Position numbers and translations under genes: made by a program
Assembly: GCA_039105265.1 (NCBI GenBank)
Contig: JAPFFF010000065.1
Coordinates: 1-64,000, forward strand
Reading direction: 5' to 3'
DNA length: 64,000 nucleotides
Source: Tritrichomonas musculus
Lineage: Eukaryota > Parabasalia > Tritrichomonadida > Tritrichomonadidae
The notes under the pieces: generated by a model
Databases searched by the model: none
What the model saw: the letters and a program-made list of their open reading frames with translations, nothing else
What the model was told of the DNA's origin: nothing
In this document: positions 11,331-23,726 of the stretch, in pieces
Layout of the letters: each line of letters begins with the position of its first letter
Numbering within the stretch: the first letter of the stretch is position 1

Positions 11331-13307
11331 TTATTCAGAATCATCATCATTAACCAAGTTATTCAACTGCTCATCAGCATTCCAAAATATCATGTTGTTC
11401 AAGCCAGCTGTTTTTATCATGCCCGTTGATTTGGTAGAAATTGAACGTCGATTTTTTTCATAAAAATTCCCCAAAATCCCACTTAACTCTTGAAATGGCA
11501 TTTTTCTTGGCTTTGGATCGATTAACTTCAATAATGGCATTTTTCTTACAATTTGAACATTCTTCCAAAGGTACAATGCTTGCCGAAGATAGTAAATTAT
11601 TGGACGTTCTTCAACTGGAGTGTTGTCAAAAATTTTCTTCCCACTGTCACTTCGTGATTCTGGAACTTTTTCTTCAATAGGCATGTTCTTGTACAATTCG
11701 TGCTCCAATAGAATGTATTTCATTGATTTCTGGAAATTCACGTGGCTGTCATCTTTTTTATTATGCCTCCGAACATTTGCAAAATTGTGTTCTTGGTAGT
11801 GTGAACTGCATGCACCTGTATCAATAGCTTCTTCAGTGATTATTTGAGATGCAATTCCAATTGCAGTAAATATGTATTGTTTACACCAATTATCTGTGAA
11901 ACATCTCATTTTCTTATATGTATTGGGCTGCACACGATAGATCTTTAAGTTGTGTTCAATGACATATTGTTGCATAAGATAATAAATCAATACAATACTT
12001 GCACCAAGTAAAAGATAGTCAATAGTCTCTTGCCGACTTAGTGAATTCCTGAATAGTGCCTCTAGTAAGAGTGTAGAAGGAAGCATTGATAAAAGTAAAT
12101 AAAAGTCTTCGTCATCAATTATTTTTTGAATTGTTTGTAAAGTAAACAATTTTTTTGGGAGGTCATCTTCCATTTTACGTCCTTTGTTGTTATCCAATAA
12201 GTAAGGAGCAATTCCAATAGTTTTTAAATCTTCTGCAGACCGTGTTTCATAAGAATCATATGGAGAAACTAGGAATTCTTCAAGAGAGGATTTTCTGTAA
12301 CGATCTCTTTTTGTCAGGTGCAATGGATCTGAAAAATGAATTAATACTGCAAATATTTTAATTATACCAACAGCACCAAGACTTAGGAATCTTTCGAAGT
12401 TACCAATAATTTTGTCGATGAATATATTTGCATATATGCTATAAGTGTTGTCACCATCAGTGCCTAATCCGATAATACTTATGTTTTTTGGCATGAGTGA
12501 TATGATCGATTCAATTTTTTCGCGTAACTCTTGTGTTGCCTTACCTGACGTCGACGGAATACATGCAATTGGAAACTGTTTAAATTCTGGATTTAATGGT
12601 GCAAATGTCATACCGAATTCTGCTTGTATCACTGAGTTATAATTTAATTTAATAAATTCTAAAAATTCGTTGTCATCATTAATAAATGTTTCTGCTAATT
12701 CTGGATCGATCTCTTTGAGATTTAGCACGCCATCAATCCTACCATTTTTGTTTACTTTGACATACGGTGTAACATATGCAGCATCAACCATGATAACTCC
12801 TTTTCCAGTAAAATTATTTGGTAAAAACCTTGACATGATATTCAAAATATTTTGTATATCGCCATTAAAAATGTCGTCATGTATTCCTAAATTAGCGAGA
12901 GCTTGCTTTCTATATGTTGAAGCAGTTTTATATGTTGGAAACAATAAATTGGTATTTAAAATATTGAAGTAATGTGGACTCATCATGCTTAACAGTGCAA
13001 AGAATTCGTGAAGTCCATCATAACGTCTTCCTTGAGGAAATTTTGTTATATTATCCCATGTAGCGCCGATGAATCTTAATACTATTGGACTAATATTAAT
13101 CGTTTTTTGTTTGTCTTCTGGTATATTCAATTTAATTTTCTGTAAGTCTGCTATTTGTCTTTTTAGCCTTGTATTCTCCAAAATTAACCTTTCATTTTCA
13201 CCTTGTAATCTTTGATTGTCTTCTAAGAGCTTTTCGTAAGTTTGCTGAGATCTTGCTTTTGCTCCTGTTTCGGGAGTAAACCATGATGGATTTCGCTTAG
13301 GCGCCAT
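11331..13307 (-). CDS. Transposase, full copy 4
   Basis: An intact 658-residue open frame with the same protein as copy 1, inside the element at 11233-13406. Confidence 0.75.
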   Translation of the reverse strand: MAPKRNPSWFTPETGAKARSQQTYEKLLEDNQRLQGENERLILENTRLKRQIADLQKIKLNIPEDKQKTINISPIVLRFIGATWDNITKFPQGRRYDGLHEFFALLSMMSPHYFNILNTNLLFPTYKTASTYRKQALANLGIHDDIFNGDIQNILNIMSRFLPNNFTGKGVIMVDAAYVTPYVKVNKNGRIDGVLNLKEIDPELAETFINDDNEFLEFIKLNYNSVIQAEFGMTFAPLNPEFKQFPIACIPSTSGKATQELREKIESIISLMPKNISIIGLGTDGDNTYSIYANIFIDKIIGNFERFLSLGAVGIIKIFAVLIHFSDPLHLTKRDRYRKSSLEEFLVSPYDSYETRSAEDLKTIGIAPYLLDNNKGRKMEDDLPKKLFTLQTIQKIIDDEDFYLLLSMLPSTLLLEALFRNSLSRQETIDYLLLGASIVLIYYLMQQYVIEHNLKIYRVQPNTYKKMRCFTDNWCKQYIFTAIGIASQIITEEAIDTGACSSHYQEHNFANVRRHNKKDDSHVNFQKSMKYILLEHELYKNMPIEEKVPESRSDSGKKIFDNTPVEERPIIYYLRQALYLWKNVQIVRKMPLLKLIDPKPRKMPFQELSGILGNFYEKNRRSISTKSTGMIKTAGLNNMIFWNADEQLNNLVNDDDSE

Positions 13308-14429
13308 TAAAAAAAAATGATTCTATATTGAAAATTTCAGAGGTTTTTAAATTTGAAAGGAAAAAAAAGCATGACCACGAAAAATTATAGAACATAGGAA
13401 ACTCTCATAATCTTTTGAAATTAATATATAATAAAGTATATCATATTATAAGAATATTTTAATAGAAAACATTTTCCCAATTTTGCGTATATACTGAGAT
13501 ATGATTAAAGAAAGTTGCCAAAATTGAGAGGAATTTCTATTCAAATGTAGTATAATTTTGTAATTGATTTTTCTCGAAAATTTGGCGGACGATTTTTCTA
13601 AAAATTTAATATAATATATAATGCAATATATACTACTATTTAAGATAAATGTAATATACCGGTCATTCGTTGGCTCTGTTCTGGAATCGTTTTTTCCAAA
13701 AAAAATCGTAAAATCGGCTAAAAATAGTGTAAATCGCTTTATCTCGGGATATATACTTATAATGCGCAATTTTTTTGCTTAATCGTGTTTTTAACATCAT
13801 AATAAGAAAAATAACCAATTTTTGGGTAAAAATATTGAATTTTGGCCGATATTGTTAGTAACGAGTTTTTTTGTATTTTTATCTTAATATAAAAAATCTC
13901 ATTCTTCACGGATAGGAGTTTTTGGTTATTACTCTATATACAATAAACATACAATCCTATAATTTTATAATCATATACAATACAGTAATGCAATTATTGT
14001 TATACTGATTATGTAGGTACACCTATTTTTTTTTCTGACATTTAATGCAAAAATACAGAAATCAAATTTTTGAAATATATTTTATAAATAACTCGATGCA
14101 AAGCGAAGCTAATAAAAATATAACAATTGATATATATTAAGATGCTTGCAATATATATTCTTATAATACCATAAATTTTGAAACATTTTTACATTTACGT
14201 CTGGAGACTCGTTATGAAAATCACAACTTTTTGAAAGACTCTCCGCCGCGATTTCGCTTAAAATCTGAAATCATCAATAACTGTCTATGGTGAGTATATA
14301 TTATTAATTTCGAAGCATATCGACATATCTCGAGAGTTTCCTATGTTCTATATTTTTTTAAAATTTTTGACATATCATAAAATATTCAAATATTTCTATA
14401 TATAAAAAGTGAAATGAAAAAATTATCTT

Positions 14430-16406
14430 TTATTCAGAATCATCATCATTAACCAAGTTATTCAACTGCTCATCAGCATTCCAAAATATCATGTTGTTCA
14501 AGCCAGCTGTTTTTATCATGCCCGTTGATTTGGTAGAAATTGAACGTCGATTTTTTTCATAAAAATTCCCCAAAATCCCACTTAACTCTTGAAATGGCAT
14601 TTTTCTTGGCTTTGGATCGATTAACTTCAATAATGGCATTTTTCTTACAATTTGAACATTCTTCCAAAGGTACAATGCTTGCCGAAGATAGTAAATTATT
14701 GGACGTTCTTCAACTGGAGTGTTGTCAAAAATTTTCTTCCCACTGTCACTTCGTGATTCTGGAACTTTTTCTTCAATAGGCATGTTCTTGTACAATTCGT
14801 GCTCCAATAGAATGTATTTCATTGATTTCTGGAAATTCACGTGGCTGTCATCTTTTTTATTATGCCTCCGAACATTTGCAAAATTGTGTTCTTGGTAGTG
14901 TGAACTGCATGCACCTGTATCAATAGCTTCTTCAGTGATTATTTGAGATGCAATTCCAATTGCAGTAAATATGTATTGTTTACACCAATTATCTGTGAAA
15001 CATCTCATTTTCTTATATGTATTGGGCTGCACACGATAGATCTTTAAGTTGTGTTCAATGACATATTGTTGCATAAGATAATAAATCAATACAATACTTG
15101 CACCAAGTAAAAGATAGTCAATAGTCTCTTGCCGACTTAGTGAATTCCTGAATAGTGCCTCTAGTAAGAGTGTAGAAGGAAGCATTGATAAAAGTAAATA
15201 AAAGTCTTCGTCATCAATTATTTTTTGAATTGTTTGTAAAGTAAACAATTTTTTTGGGAGGTCATCTTCCATTTTACGTCCTTTGTTGTTATCCAATAAG
15301 TAAGGAGCAATTCCAATAGTTTTTAAATCTTCTGCAGACCGTGTTTCATAAGAATCATATGGAGAAACTAGGAATTCTTCAAGAGAGGATTTTCTGTAAC
15401 GATCTCTTTTTGTCAGGTGCAATGGATCTGAAAAATGAATTAATACTGCAAATATTTTAATTATACCAACAGCACCAAGACTTAGGAATCTTTCGAAGTT
15501 ACCAATAATTTTGTCGATGAATATATTTGCATATATGCTATAAGTGTTGTCACCATCAGTGCCTAATCCGATAATACTTATGTTTTTTGGCATGAGTGAT
15601 ATGATCGATTCAATTTTTTCGCGTAACTCTTGTGTTGCCTTACCTGACGTCGACGGAATACATGCAATTGGAAACTGTTTAAATTCTGGATTTAATGGTG
15701 CAAATGTCATACCGAATTCTGCTTGTATCACTGAGTTATAATTTAATTTAATAAATTCTAAAAATTCGTTGTCATCATTAATAAATGTTTCTGCTAATTC
15801 TGGATCGATCTCTTTGAGATTTAGCACGCCATCAATCCTACCATTTTTGTTTACTTTGACATACGGTGTAACATATGCAGCATCAACCATGATAACTCCT
15901 TTTCCAGTAAAATTATTTGGTAAAAACCTTGACATGATATTCAAAATATTTTGTATATCGCCATTAAAAATGTCGTCATGTATTCCTAAATTAGCGAGAG
16001 CTTGCTTTCTATATGTTGAAGCAGTTTTATATGTTGGAAACAATAAATTGGTATTTAAAATATTGAAGTAATGTGGACTCATCATGCTTAACAGTGCAAA
16101 GAATTCGTGAAGTCCATCATAACGTCTTCCTTGAGGAAATTTTGTTATATTATCCCATGTAGCGCCGATGAATCTTAATACTATTGGACTAATATTAATC
16201 GTTTTTTGTTTGTCTTCTGGTATATTCAATTTAATTTTCTGTAAGTCTGCTATTTGTCTTTTTAGCCTTGTATTCTCCAAAATTAACCTTTCATTTTCAC
16301 CTTGTAATCTTTGATTGTCTTCTAAGAGCTTTTCGTAAGTTTGCTGAGATCTTGCTTTTGCTCCTGTTTCGGGAGTAAACCATGATGGATTTCGCTTAGG
16401 CGCCAT
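14430..16406 (-). CDS. Transposase, full copy 5
   Basis: An intact 658-residue open frame with the same protein as copy 1, inside the element at 14332-16505. Confidence 0.75.
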   Translation of the reverse strand: MAPKRNPSWFTPETGAKARSQQTYEKLLEDNQRLQGENERLILENTRLKRQIADLQKIKLNIPEDKQKTINISPIVLRFIGATWDNITKFPQGRRYDGLHEFFALLSMMSPHYFNILNTNLLFPTYKTASTYRKQALANLGIHDDIFNGDIQNILNIMSRFLPNNFTGKGVIMVDAAYVTPYVKVNKNGRIDGVLNLKEIDPELAETFINDDNEFLEFIKLNYNSVIQAEFGMTFAPLNPEFKQFPIACIPSTSGKATQELREKIESIISLMPKNISIIGLGTDGDNTYSIYANIFIDKIIGNFERFLSLGAVGIIKIFAVLIHFSDPLHLTKRDRYRKSSLEEFLVSPYDSYETRSAEDLKTIGIAPYLLDNNKGRKMEDDLPKKLFTLQTIQKIIDDEDFYLLLSMLPSTLLLEALFRNSLSRQETIDYLLLGASIVLIYYLMQQYVIEHNLKIYRVQPNTYKKMRCFTDNWCKQYIFTAIGIASQIITEEAIDTGACSSHYQEHNFANVRRHNKKDDSHVNFQKSMKYILLEHELYKNMPIEEKVPESRSDSGKKIFDNTPVEERPIIYYLRQALYLWKNVQIVRKMPLLKLIDPKPRKMPFQELSGILGNFYEKNRRSISTKSTGMIKTAGLNNMIFWNADEQLNNLVNDDDSE

Positions 16407-17528
16407 TAAAAAAAAATGATTCTATATTGAAAATTTCAGAGGTTTTTAAATTTGAAAGGAAAAAAAAGCATGACCACGAAAAATTATAGAACATAGGAAA
16501 CTCTCATAATCTTTTGAAATTAATATATAATAAAGTATATCATATTATAAGAATATTTTAATAGAAAACATTTTCCCAATTTTGCGTATATACTGAGATA
16601 TGATTAAAGAAAGTTGCCAAAATTGAGAGGAATTTCTATTCAAATGTAGTATAATTTTGTAATTGATTTTTCTCGAAAATTTGGCGGACGATTTTTCTAA
16701 AAATTTAATATAATATATAATGCAATATATACTACTATTTAAGATAAATGTAATATACCGGTCATTCGTTGGCTCTGTTCTGGAATCGTTTTTTCCAAAA
16801 AAAATCGTAAAATCGGCTAAAAATAGTGTAAATCGCTTTATCTCGGGATATATACTTATAATGCGCAATTTTTTTGCTTAATCGTGTTTTTAACATCATA
16901 ATAAGAAAAATAACCAATTTTTGGGTAAAAATATTGAATTTTGGCCGATATTGTTAGTAACGAGTTTTTTTGTATTTTTATCTTAATATAAAAAATCTCA
17001 TTCTTCACGGATAGGAGTTTTTGGTTATTACTCTATATACAATAAACATACAATCCTATAATTTTATAATCATATACAATACAGTAATGCAATTATTGTT
17101 ATACTGATTATGTAGGTACACCTATTTTTTTTTCTGACATTTAATGCAAAAATACAGAAATCAAATTTTTGAAATATATTTTATAAATAACTCGATGCAA
17201 AGCGAAGCTAATAAAAATATAACAATTGATATATATTAAGATGCTTGCAATATATATTCTTATAATACCATAAATTTTGAAACATTTTTACATTTACGTC
17301 TGGAGACTCGTTATGAAAATCACAACTTTTTGAAAGACTCTCCGCCGCGATTTCGCTTAAAATCTGAAATCATCAATAACTGTCTATGGTGAGTATATAT
17401 TATTAATTTCGAAGCATATCGACATATCTCGAGAGTTTCCTATGTTCTATATTTTTTTAAAATTTTTGACATATCATAAAATATTCAAATATTTCTATAT
17501 ATAAAAAGTGAAATGAAAAAATTATCTT

Positions 17529-19505
17529 TTATTCAGAATCATCATCATTAACCAAGTTATTCAACTGCTCATCAGCATTCCAAAATATCATGTTGTTCAA
17601 GCCAGCTGTTTTTATCATGCCCGTTGATTTGGTAGAAATTGAACGTCGATTTTTTTCATAAAAATTCCCCAAAATCCCACTTAACTCTTGAAATGGCATT
17701 TTTCTTGGCTTTGGATCGATTAACTTCAATAATGGCATTTTTCTTACAATTTGAACATTCTTCCAAAGGTACAATGCTTGCCGAAGATAGTAAATTATTG
17801 GACGTTCTTCAACTGGAGTGTTGTCAAAAATTTTCTTCCCACTGTCACTTCGTGATTCTGGAACTTTTTCTTCAATAGGCATGTTCTTGTACAATTCGTG
17901 CTCCAATAGAATGTATTTCATTGATTTCTGGAAATTCACGTGGCTGTCATCTTTTTTATTATGCCTCCGAACATTTGCAAAATTGTGTTCTTGGTAGTGT
18001 GAACTGCATGCACCTGTATCAATAGCTTCTTCAGTGATTATTTGAGATGCAATTCCAATTGCAGTAAATATGTATTGTTTACACCAATTATCTGTGAAAC
18101 ATCTCATTTTCTTATATGTATTGGGCTGCACACGATAGATCTTTAAGTTGTGTTCAATGACATATTGTTGCATAAGATAATAAATCAATACAATACTTGC
18201 ACCAAGTAAAAGATAGTCAATAGTCTCTTGCCGACTTAGTGAATTCCTGAATAGTGCCTCTAGTAAGAGTGTAGAAGGAAGCATTGATAAAAGTAAATAA
18301 AAGTCTTCGTCATCAATTATTTTTTGAATTGTTTGTAAAGTAAACAATTTTTTTGGGAGGTCATCTTCCATTTTACGTCCTTTGTTGTTATCCAATAAGT
18401 AAGGAGCAATTCCAATAGTTTTTAAATCTTCTGCAGACCGTGTTTCATAAGAATCATATGGAGAAACTAGGAATTCTTCAAGAGAGGATTTTCTGTAACG
18501 ATCTCTTTTTGTCAGGTGCAATGGATCTGAAAAATGAATTAATACTGCAAATATTTTAATTATACCAACAGCACCAAGACTTAGGAATCTTTCGAAGTTA
18601 CCAATAATTTTGTCGATGAATATATTTGCATATATGCTATAAGTGTTGTCACCATCAGTGCCTAATCCGATAATACTTATGTTTTTTGGCATGAGTGATA
18701 TGATCGATTCAATTTTTTCGCGTAACTCTTGTGTTGCCTTACCTGACGTCGACGGAATACATGCAATTGGAAACTGTTTAAATTCTGGATTTAATGGTGC
18801 AAATGTCATACCGAATTCTGCTTGTATCACTGAGTTATAATTTAATTTAATAAATTCTAAAAATTCGTTGTCATCATTAATAAATGTTTCTGCTAATTCT
18901 GGATCGATCTCTTTGAGATTTAGCACGCCATCAATCCTACCATTTTTGTTTACTTTGACATACGGTGTAACATATGCAGCATCAACCATGATAACTCCTT
19001 TTCCAGTAAAATTATTTGGTAAAAACCTTGACATGATATTCAAAATATTTTGTATATCGCCATTAAAAATGTCGTCATGTATTCCTAAATTAGCGAGAGC
19101 TTGCTTTCTATATGTTGAAGCAGTTTTATATGTTGGAAACAATAAATTGGTATTTAAAATATTGAAGTAATGTGGACTCATCATGCTTAACAGTGCAAAG
19201 AATTCGTGAAGTCCATCATAACGTCTTCCTTGAGGAAATTTTGTTATATTATCCCATGTAGCGCCGATGAATCTTAATACTATTGGACTAATATTAATCG
19301 TTTTTTGTTTGTCTTCTGGTATATTCAATTTAATTTTCTGTAAGTCTGCTATTTGTCTTTTTAGCCTTGTATTCTCCAAAATTAACCTTTCATTTTCACC
19401 TTGTAATCTTTGATTGTCTTCTAAGAGCTTTTCGTAAGTTTGCTGAGATCTTGCTTTTGCTCCTGTTTCGGGAGTAAACCATGATGGATTTCGCTTAGGC
19501 GCCAT
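17529..19505 (-). CDS. Transposase, full copy 6
   Basis: An intact 658-residue open frame with the same protein as copy 1, inside the element at 17431-19604. Confidence 0.75.
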   Translation of the reverse strand: MAPKRNPSWFTPETGAKARSQQTYEKLLEDNQRLQGENERLILENTRLKRQIADLQKIKLNIPEDKQKTINISPIVLRFIGATWDNITKFPQGRRYDGLHEFFALLSMMSPHYFNILNTNLLFPTYKTASTYRKQALANLGIHDDIFNGDIQNILNIMSRFLPNNFTGKGVIMVDAAYVTPYVKVNKNGRIDGVLNLKEIDPELAETFINDDNEFLEFIKLNYNSVIQAEFGMTFAPLNPEFKQFPIACIPSTSGKATQELREKIESIISLMPKNISIIGLGTDGDNTYSIYANIFIDKIIGNFERFLSLGAVGIIKIFAVLIHFSDPLHLTKRDRYRKSSLEEFLVSPYDSYETRSAEDLKTIGIAPYLLDNNKGRKMEDDLPKKLFTLQTIQKIIDDEDFYLLLSMLPSTLLLEALFRNSLSRQETIDYLLLGASIVLIYYLMQQYVIEHNLKIYRVQPNTYKKMRCFTDNWCKQYIFTAIGIASQIITEEAIDTGACSSHYQEHNFANVRRHNKKDDSHVNFQKSMKYILLEHELYKNMPIEEKVPESRSDSGKKIFDNTPVEERPIIYYLRQALYLWKNVQIVRKMPLLKLIDPKPRKMPFQELSGILGNFYEKNRRSISTKSTGMIKTAGLNNMIFWNADEQLNNLVNDDDSE

Positions 19506-20627
19506 TAAAAAAAAATGATTCTATATTGAAAATTTCAGAGGTTTTTAAATTTGAAAGGAAAAAAAAGCATGACCACGAAAAATTATAGAACATAGGAAAC
19601 TCTCATAATCTTTTGAAATTAATATATAATAAAGTATATCATATTATAAGAATATTTTAATAGAAAACATTTTCCCAATTTTGCGTATATACTGAGATAT
19701 GATTAAAGAAAGTTGCCAAAATTGAGAGGAATTTCTATTCAAATGTAGTATAATTTTGTAATTGATTTTTCTCGAAAATTTGGCGGACGATTTTTCTAAA
19801 AATTTAATATAATATATAATGCAATATATACTACTATTTAAGATAAATGTAATATACCGGTCATTCGTTGGCTCTGTTCTGGAATCGTTTTTTCCAAAAA
19901 AAATCGTAAAATCGGCTAAAAATAGTGTAAATCGCTTTATCTCGGGATATATACTTATAATGCGCAATTTTTTTGCTTAATCGTGTTTTTAACATCATAA
20001 TAAGAAAAATAACCAATTTTTGGGTAAAAATATTGAATTTTGGCCGATATTGTTAGTAACGAGTTTTTTTGTATTTTTATCTTAATATAAAAAATCTCAT
20101 TCTTCACGGATAGGAGTTTTTGGTTATTACTCTATATACAATAAACATACAATCCTATAATTTTATAATCATATACAATACAGTAATGCAATTATTGTTA
20201 TACTGATTATGTAGGTACACCTATTTTTTTTTCTGACATTTAATGCAAAAATACAGAAATCAAATTTTTGAAATATATTTTATAAATAACTCGATGCAAA
20301 GCGAAGCTAATAAAAATATAACAATTGATATATATTAAGATGCTTGCAATATATATTCTTATAATACCATAAATTTTGAAACATTTTTACATTTACGTCT
20401 GGAGACTCGTTATGAAAATCACAACTTTTTGAAAGACTCTCCGCCGCGATTTCGCTTAAAATCTGAAATCATCAATAACTGTCTATGGTGAGTATATATT
20501 ATTAATTTCGAAGCATATCGACATATCTCGAGAGTTTCCTATGTTCTATATTTTTTTAAAATTTTTGACATATCATAAAATATTCAAATATTTCTATATA
20601 TAAAAAGTGAAATGAAAAAATTATCTT

Positions 20628-22604
20628 TTATTCAGAATCATCATCATTAACCAAGTTATTCAACTGCTCATCAGCATTCCAAAATATCATGTTGTTCAAG
20701 CCAGCTGTTTTTATCATGCCCGTTGATTTGGTAGAAATTGAACGTCGATTTTTTTCATAAAAATTCCCCAAAATCCCACTTAACTCTTGAAATGGCATTT
20801 TTCTTGGCTTTGGATCGATTAACTTCAATAATGGCATTTTTCTTACAATTTGAACATTCTTCCAAAGGTACAATGCTTGCCGAAGATAGTAAATTATTGG
20901 ACGTTCTTCAACTGGAGTGTTGTCAAAAATTTTCTTCCCACTGTCACTTCGTGATTCTGGAACTTTTTCTTCAATAGGCATGTTCTTGTACAATTCGTGC
21001 TCCAATAGAATGTATTTCATTGATTTCTGGAAATTCACGTGGCTGTCATCTTTTTTATTATGCCTCCGAACATTTGCAAAATTGTGTTCTTGGTAGTGTG
21101 AACTGCATGCACCTGTATCAATAGCTTCTTCAGTGATTATTTGAGATGCAATTCCAATTGCAGTAAATATGTATTGTTTACACCAATTATCTGTGAAACA
21201 TCTCATTTTCTTATATGTATTGGGCTGCACACGATAGATCTTTAAGTTGTGTTCAATGACATATTGTTGCATAAGATAATAAATCAATACAATACTTGCA
21301 CCAAGTAAAAGATAGTCAATAGTCTCTTGCCGACTTAGTGAATTCCTGAATAGTGCCTCTAGTAAGAGTGTAGAAGGAAGCATTGATAAAAGTAAATAAA
21401 AGTCTTCGTCATCAATTATTTTTTGAATTGTTTGTAAAGTAAACAATTTTTTTGGGAGGTCATCTTCCATTTTACGTCCTTTGTTGTTATCCAATAAGTA
21501 AGGAGCAATTCCAATAGTTTTTAAATCTTCTGCAGACCGTGTTTCATAAGAATCATATGGAGAAACTAGGAATTCTTCAAGAGAGGATTTTCTGTAACGA
21601 TCTCTTTTTGTCAGGTGCAATGGATCTGAAAAATGAATTAATACTGCAAATATTTTAATTATACCAACAGCACCAAGACTTAGGAATCTTTCGAAGTTAC
21701 CAATAATTTTGTCGATGAATATATTTGCATATATGCTATAAGTGTTGTCACCATCAGTGCCTAATCCGATAATACTTATGTTTTTTGGCATGAGTGATAT
21801 GATCGATTCAATTTTTTCGCGTAACTCTTGTGTTGCCTTACCTGACGTCGACGGAATACATGCAATTGGAAACTGTTTAAATTCTGGATTTAATGGTGCA
21901 AATGTCATACCGAATTCTGCTTGTATCACTGAGTTATAATTTAATTTAATAAATTCTAAAAATTCGTTGTCATCATTAATAAATGTTTCTGCTAATTCTG
22001 GATCGATCTCTTTGAGATTTAGCACGCCATCAATCCTACCATTTTTGTTTACTTTGACATACGGTGTAACATATGCAGCATCAACCATGATAACTCCTTT
22101 TCCAGTAAAATTATTTGGTAAAAACCTTGACATGATATTCAAAATATTTTGTATATCGCCATTAAAAATGTCGTCATGTATTCCTAAATTAGCGAGAGCT
22201 TGCTTTCTATATGTTGAAGCAGTTTTATATGTTGGAAACAATAAATTGGTATTTAAAATATTGAAGTAATGTGGACTCATCATGCTTAACAGTGCAAAGA
22301 ATTCGTGAAGTCCATCATAACGTCTTCCTTGAGGAAATTTTGTTATATTATCCCATGTAGCGCCGATGAATCTTAATACTATTGGACTAATATTAATCGT
22401 TTTTTGTTTGTCTTCTGGTATATTCAATTTAATTTTCTGTAAGTCTGCTATTTGTCTTTTTAGCCTTGTATTCTCCAAAATTAACCTTTCATTTTCACCT
22501 TGTAATCTTTGATTGTCTTCTAAGAGCTTTTCGTAAGTTTGCTGAGATCTTGCTTTTGCTCCTGTTTCGGGAGTAAACCATGATGGATTTCGCTTAGGCG
22601 CCAT
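20628..22604 (-). CDS. Transposase, full copy 7
   Basis: An intact 658-residue open frame with the same protein as copy 1, inside the element at 20530-22703. Confidence 0.75.
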   Translation of the reverse strand: MAPKRNPSWFTPETGAKARSQQTYEKLLEDNQRLQGENERLILENTRLKRQIADLQKIKLNIPEDKQKTINISPIVLRFIGATWDNITKFPQGRRYDGLHEFFALLSMMSPHYFNILNTNLLFPTYKTASTYRKQALANLGIHDDIFNGDIQNILNIMSRFLPNNFTGKGVIMVDAAYVTPYVKVNKNGRIDGVLNLKEIDPELAETFINDDNEFLEFIKLNYNSVIQAEFGMTFAPLNPEFKQFPIACIPSTSGKATQELREKIESIISLMPKNISIIGLGTDGDNTYSIYANIFIDKIIGNFERFLSLGAVGIIKIFAVLIHFSDPLHLTKRDRYRKSSLEEFLVSPYDSYETRSAEDLKTIGIAPYLLDNNKGRKMEDDLPKKLFTLQTIQKIIDDEDFYLLLSMLPSTLLLEALFRNSLSRQETIDYLLLGASIVLIYYLMQQYVIEHNLKIYRVQPNTYKKMRCFTDNWCKQYIFTAIGIASQIITEEAIDTGACSSHYQEHNFANVRRHNKKDDSHVNFQKSMKYILLEHELYKNMPIEEKVPESRSDSGKKIFDNTPVEERPIIYYLRQALYLWKNVQIVRKMPLLKLIDPKPRKMPFQELSGILGNFYEKNRRSISTKSTGMIKTAGLNNMIFWNADEQLNNLVNDDDSE

Positions 22605-23726
22605 TAAAAAAAAATGATTCTATATTGAAAATTTCAGAGGTTTTTAAATTTGAAAGGAAAAAAAAGCATGACCACGAAAAATTATAGAACATAGGAAACT
22701 CTCATAATCTTTTGAAATTAATATATAATAAAGTATATCATATTATAAGAATATTTTAATAGAAAACATTTTCCCAATTTTGCGTATATACTGAGATATG
22801 ATTAAAGAAAGTTGCCAAAATTGAGAGGAATTTCTATTCAAATGTAGTATAATTTTGTAATTGATTTTTCTCGAAAATTTGGCGGACGATTTTTCTAAAA
22901 ATTTAATATAATATATAATGCAATATATACTACTATTTAAGATAAATGTAATATACCGGTCATTCGTTGGCTCTGTTCTGGAATCGTTTTTTCCAAAAAA
23001 AATCGTAAAATCGGCTAAAAATAGTGTAAATCGCTTTATCTCGGGATATATACTTATAATGCGCAATTTTTTTGCTTAATCGTGTTTTTAACATCATAAT
23101 AAGAAAAATAACCAATTTTTGGGTAAAAATATTGAATTTTGGCCGATATTGTTAGTAACGAGTTTTTTTGTATTTTTATCTTAATATAAAAAATCTCATT
23201 CTTCACGGATAGGAGTTTTTGGTTATTACTCTATATACAATAAACATACAATCCTATAATTTTATAATCATATACAATACAGTAATGCAATTATTGTTAT
23301 ACTGATTATGTAGGTACACCTATTTTTTTTTCTGACATTTAATGCAAAAATACAGAAATCAAATTTTTGAAATATATTTTATAAATAACTCGATGCAAAG
23401 CGAAGCTAATAAAAATATAACAATTGATATATATTAAGATGCTTGCAATATATATTCTTATAATACCATAAATTTTGAAACATTTTTACATTTACGTCTG
23501 GAGACTCGTTATGAAAATCACAACTTTTTGAAAGACTCTCCGCCGCGATTTCGCTTAAAATCTGAAATCATCAATAACTGTCTATGGTGAGTATATATTA
23601 TTAATTTCGAAGCATATCGACATATCTCGAGAGTTTCCTATGTTCTATATTTTTTTAAAATTTTTGACATATCATAAAATATTCAAATATTTCTATATAT
23701 AAAAAGTGAAATGAAAAAATTATCTT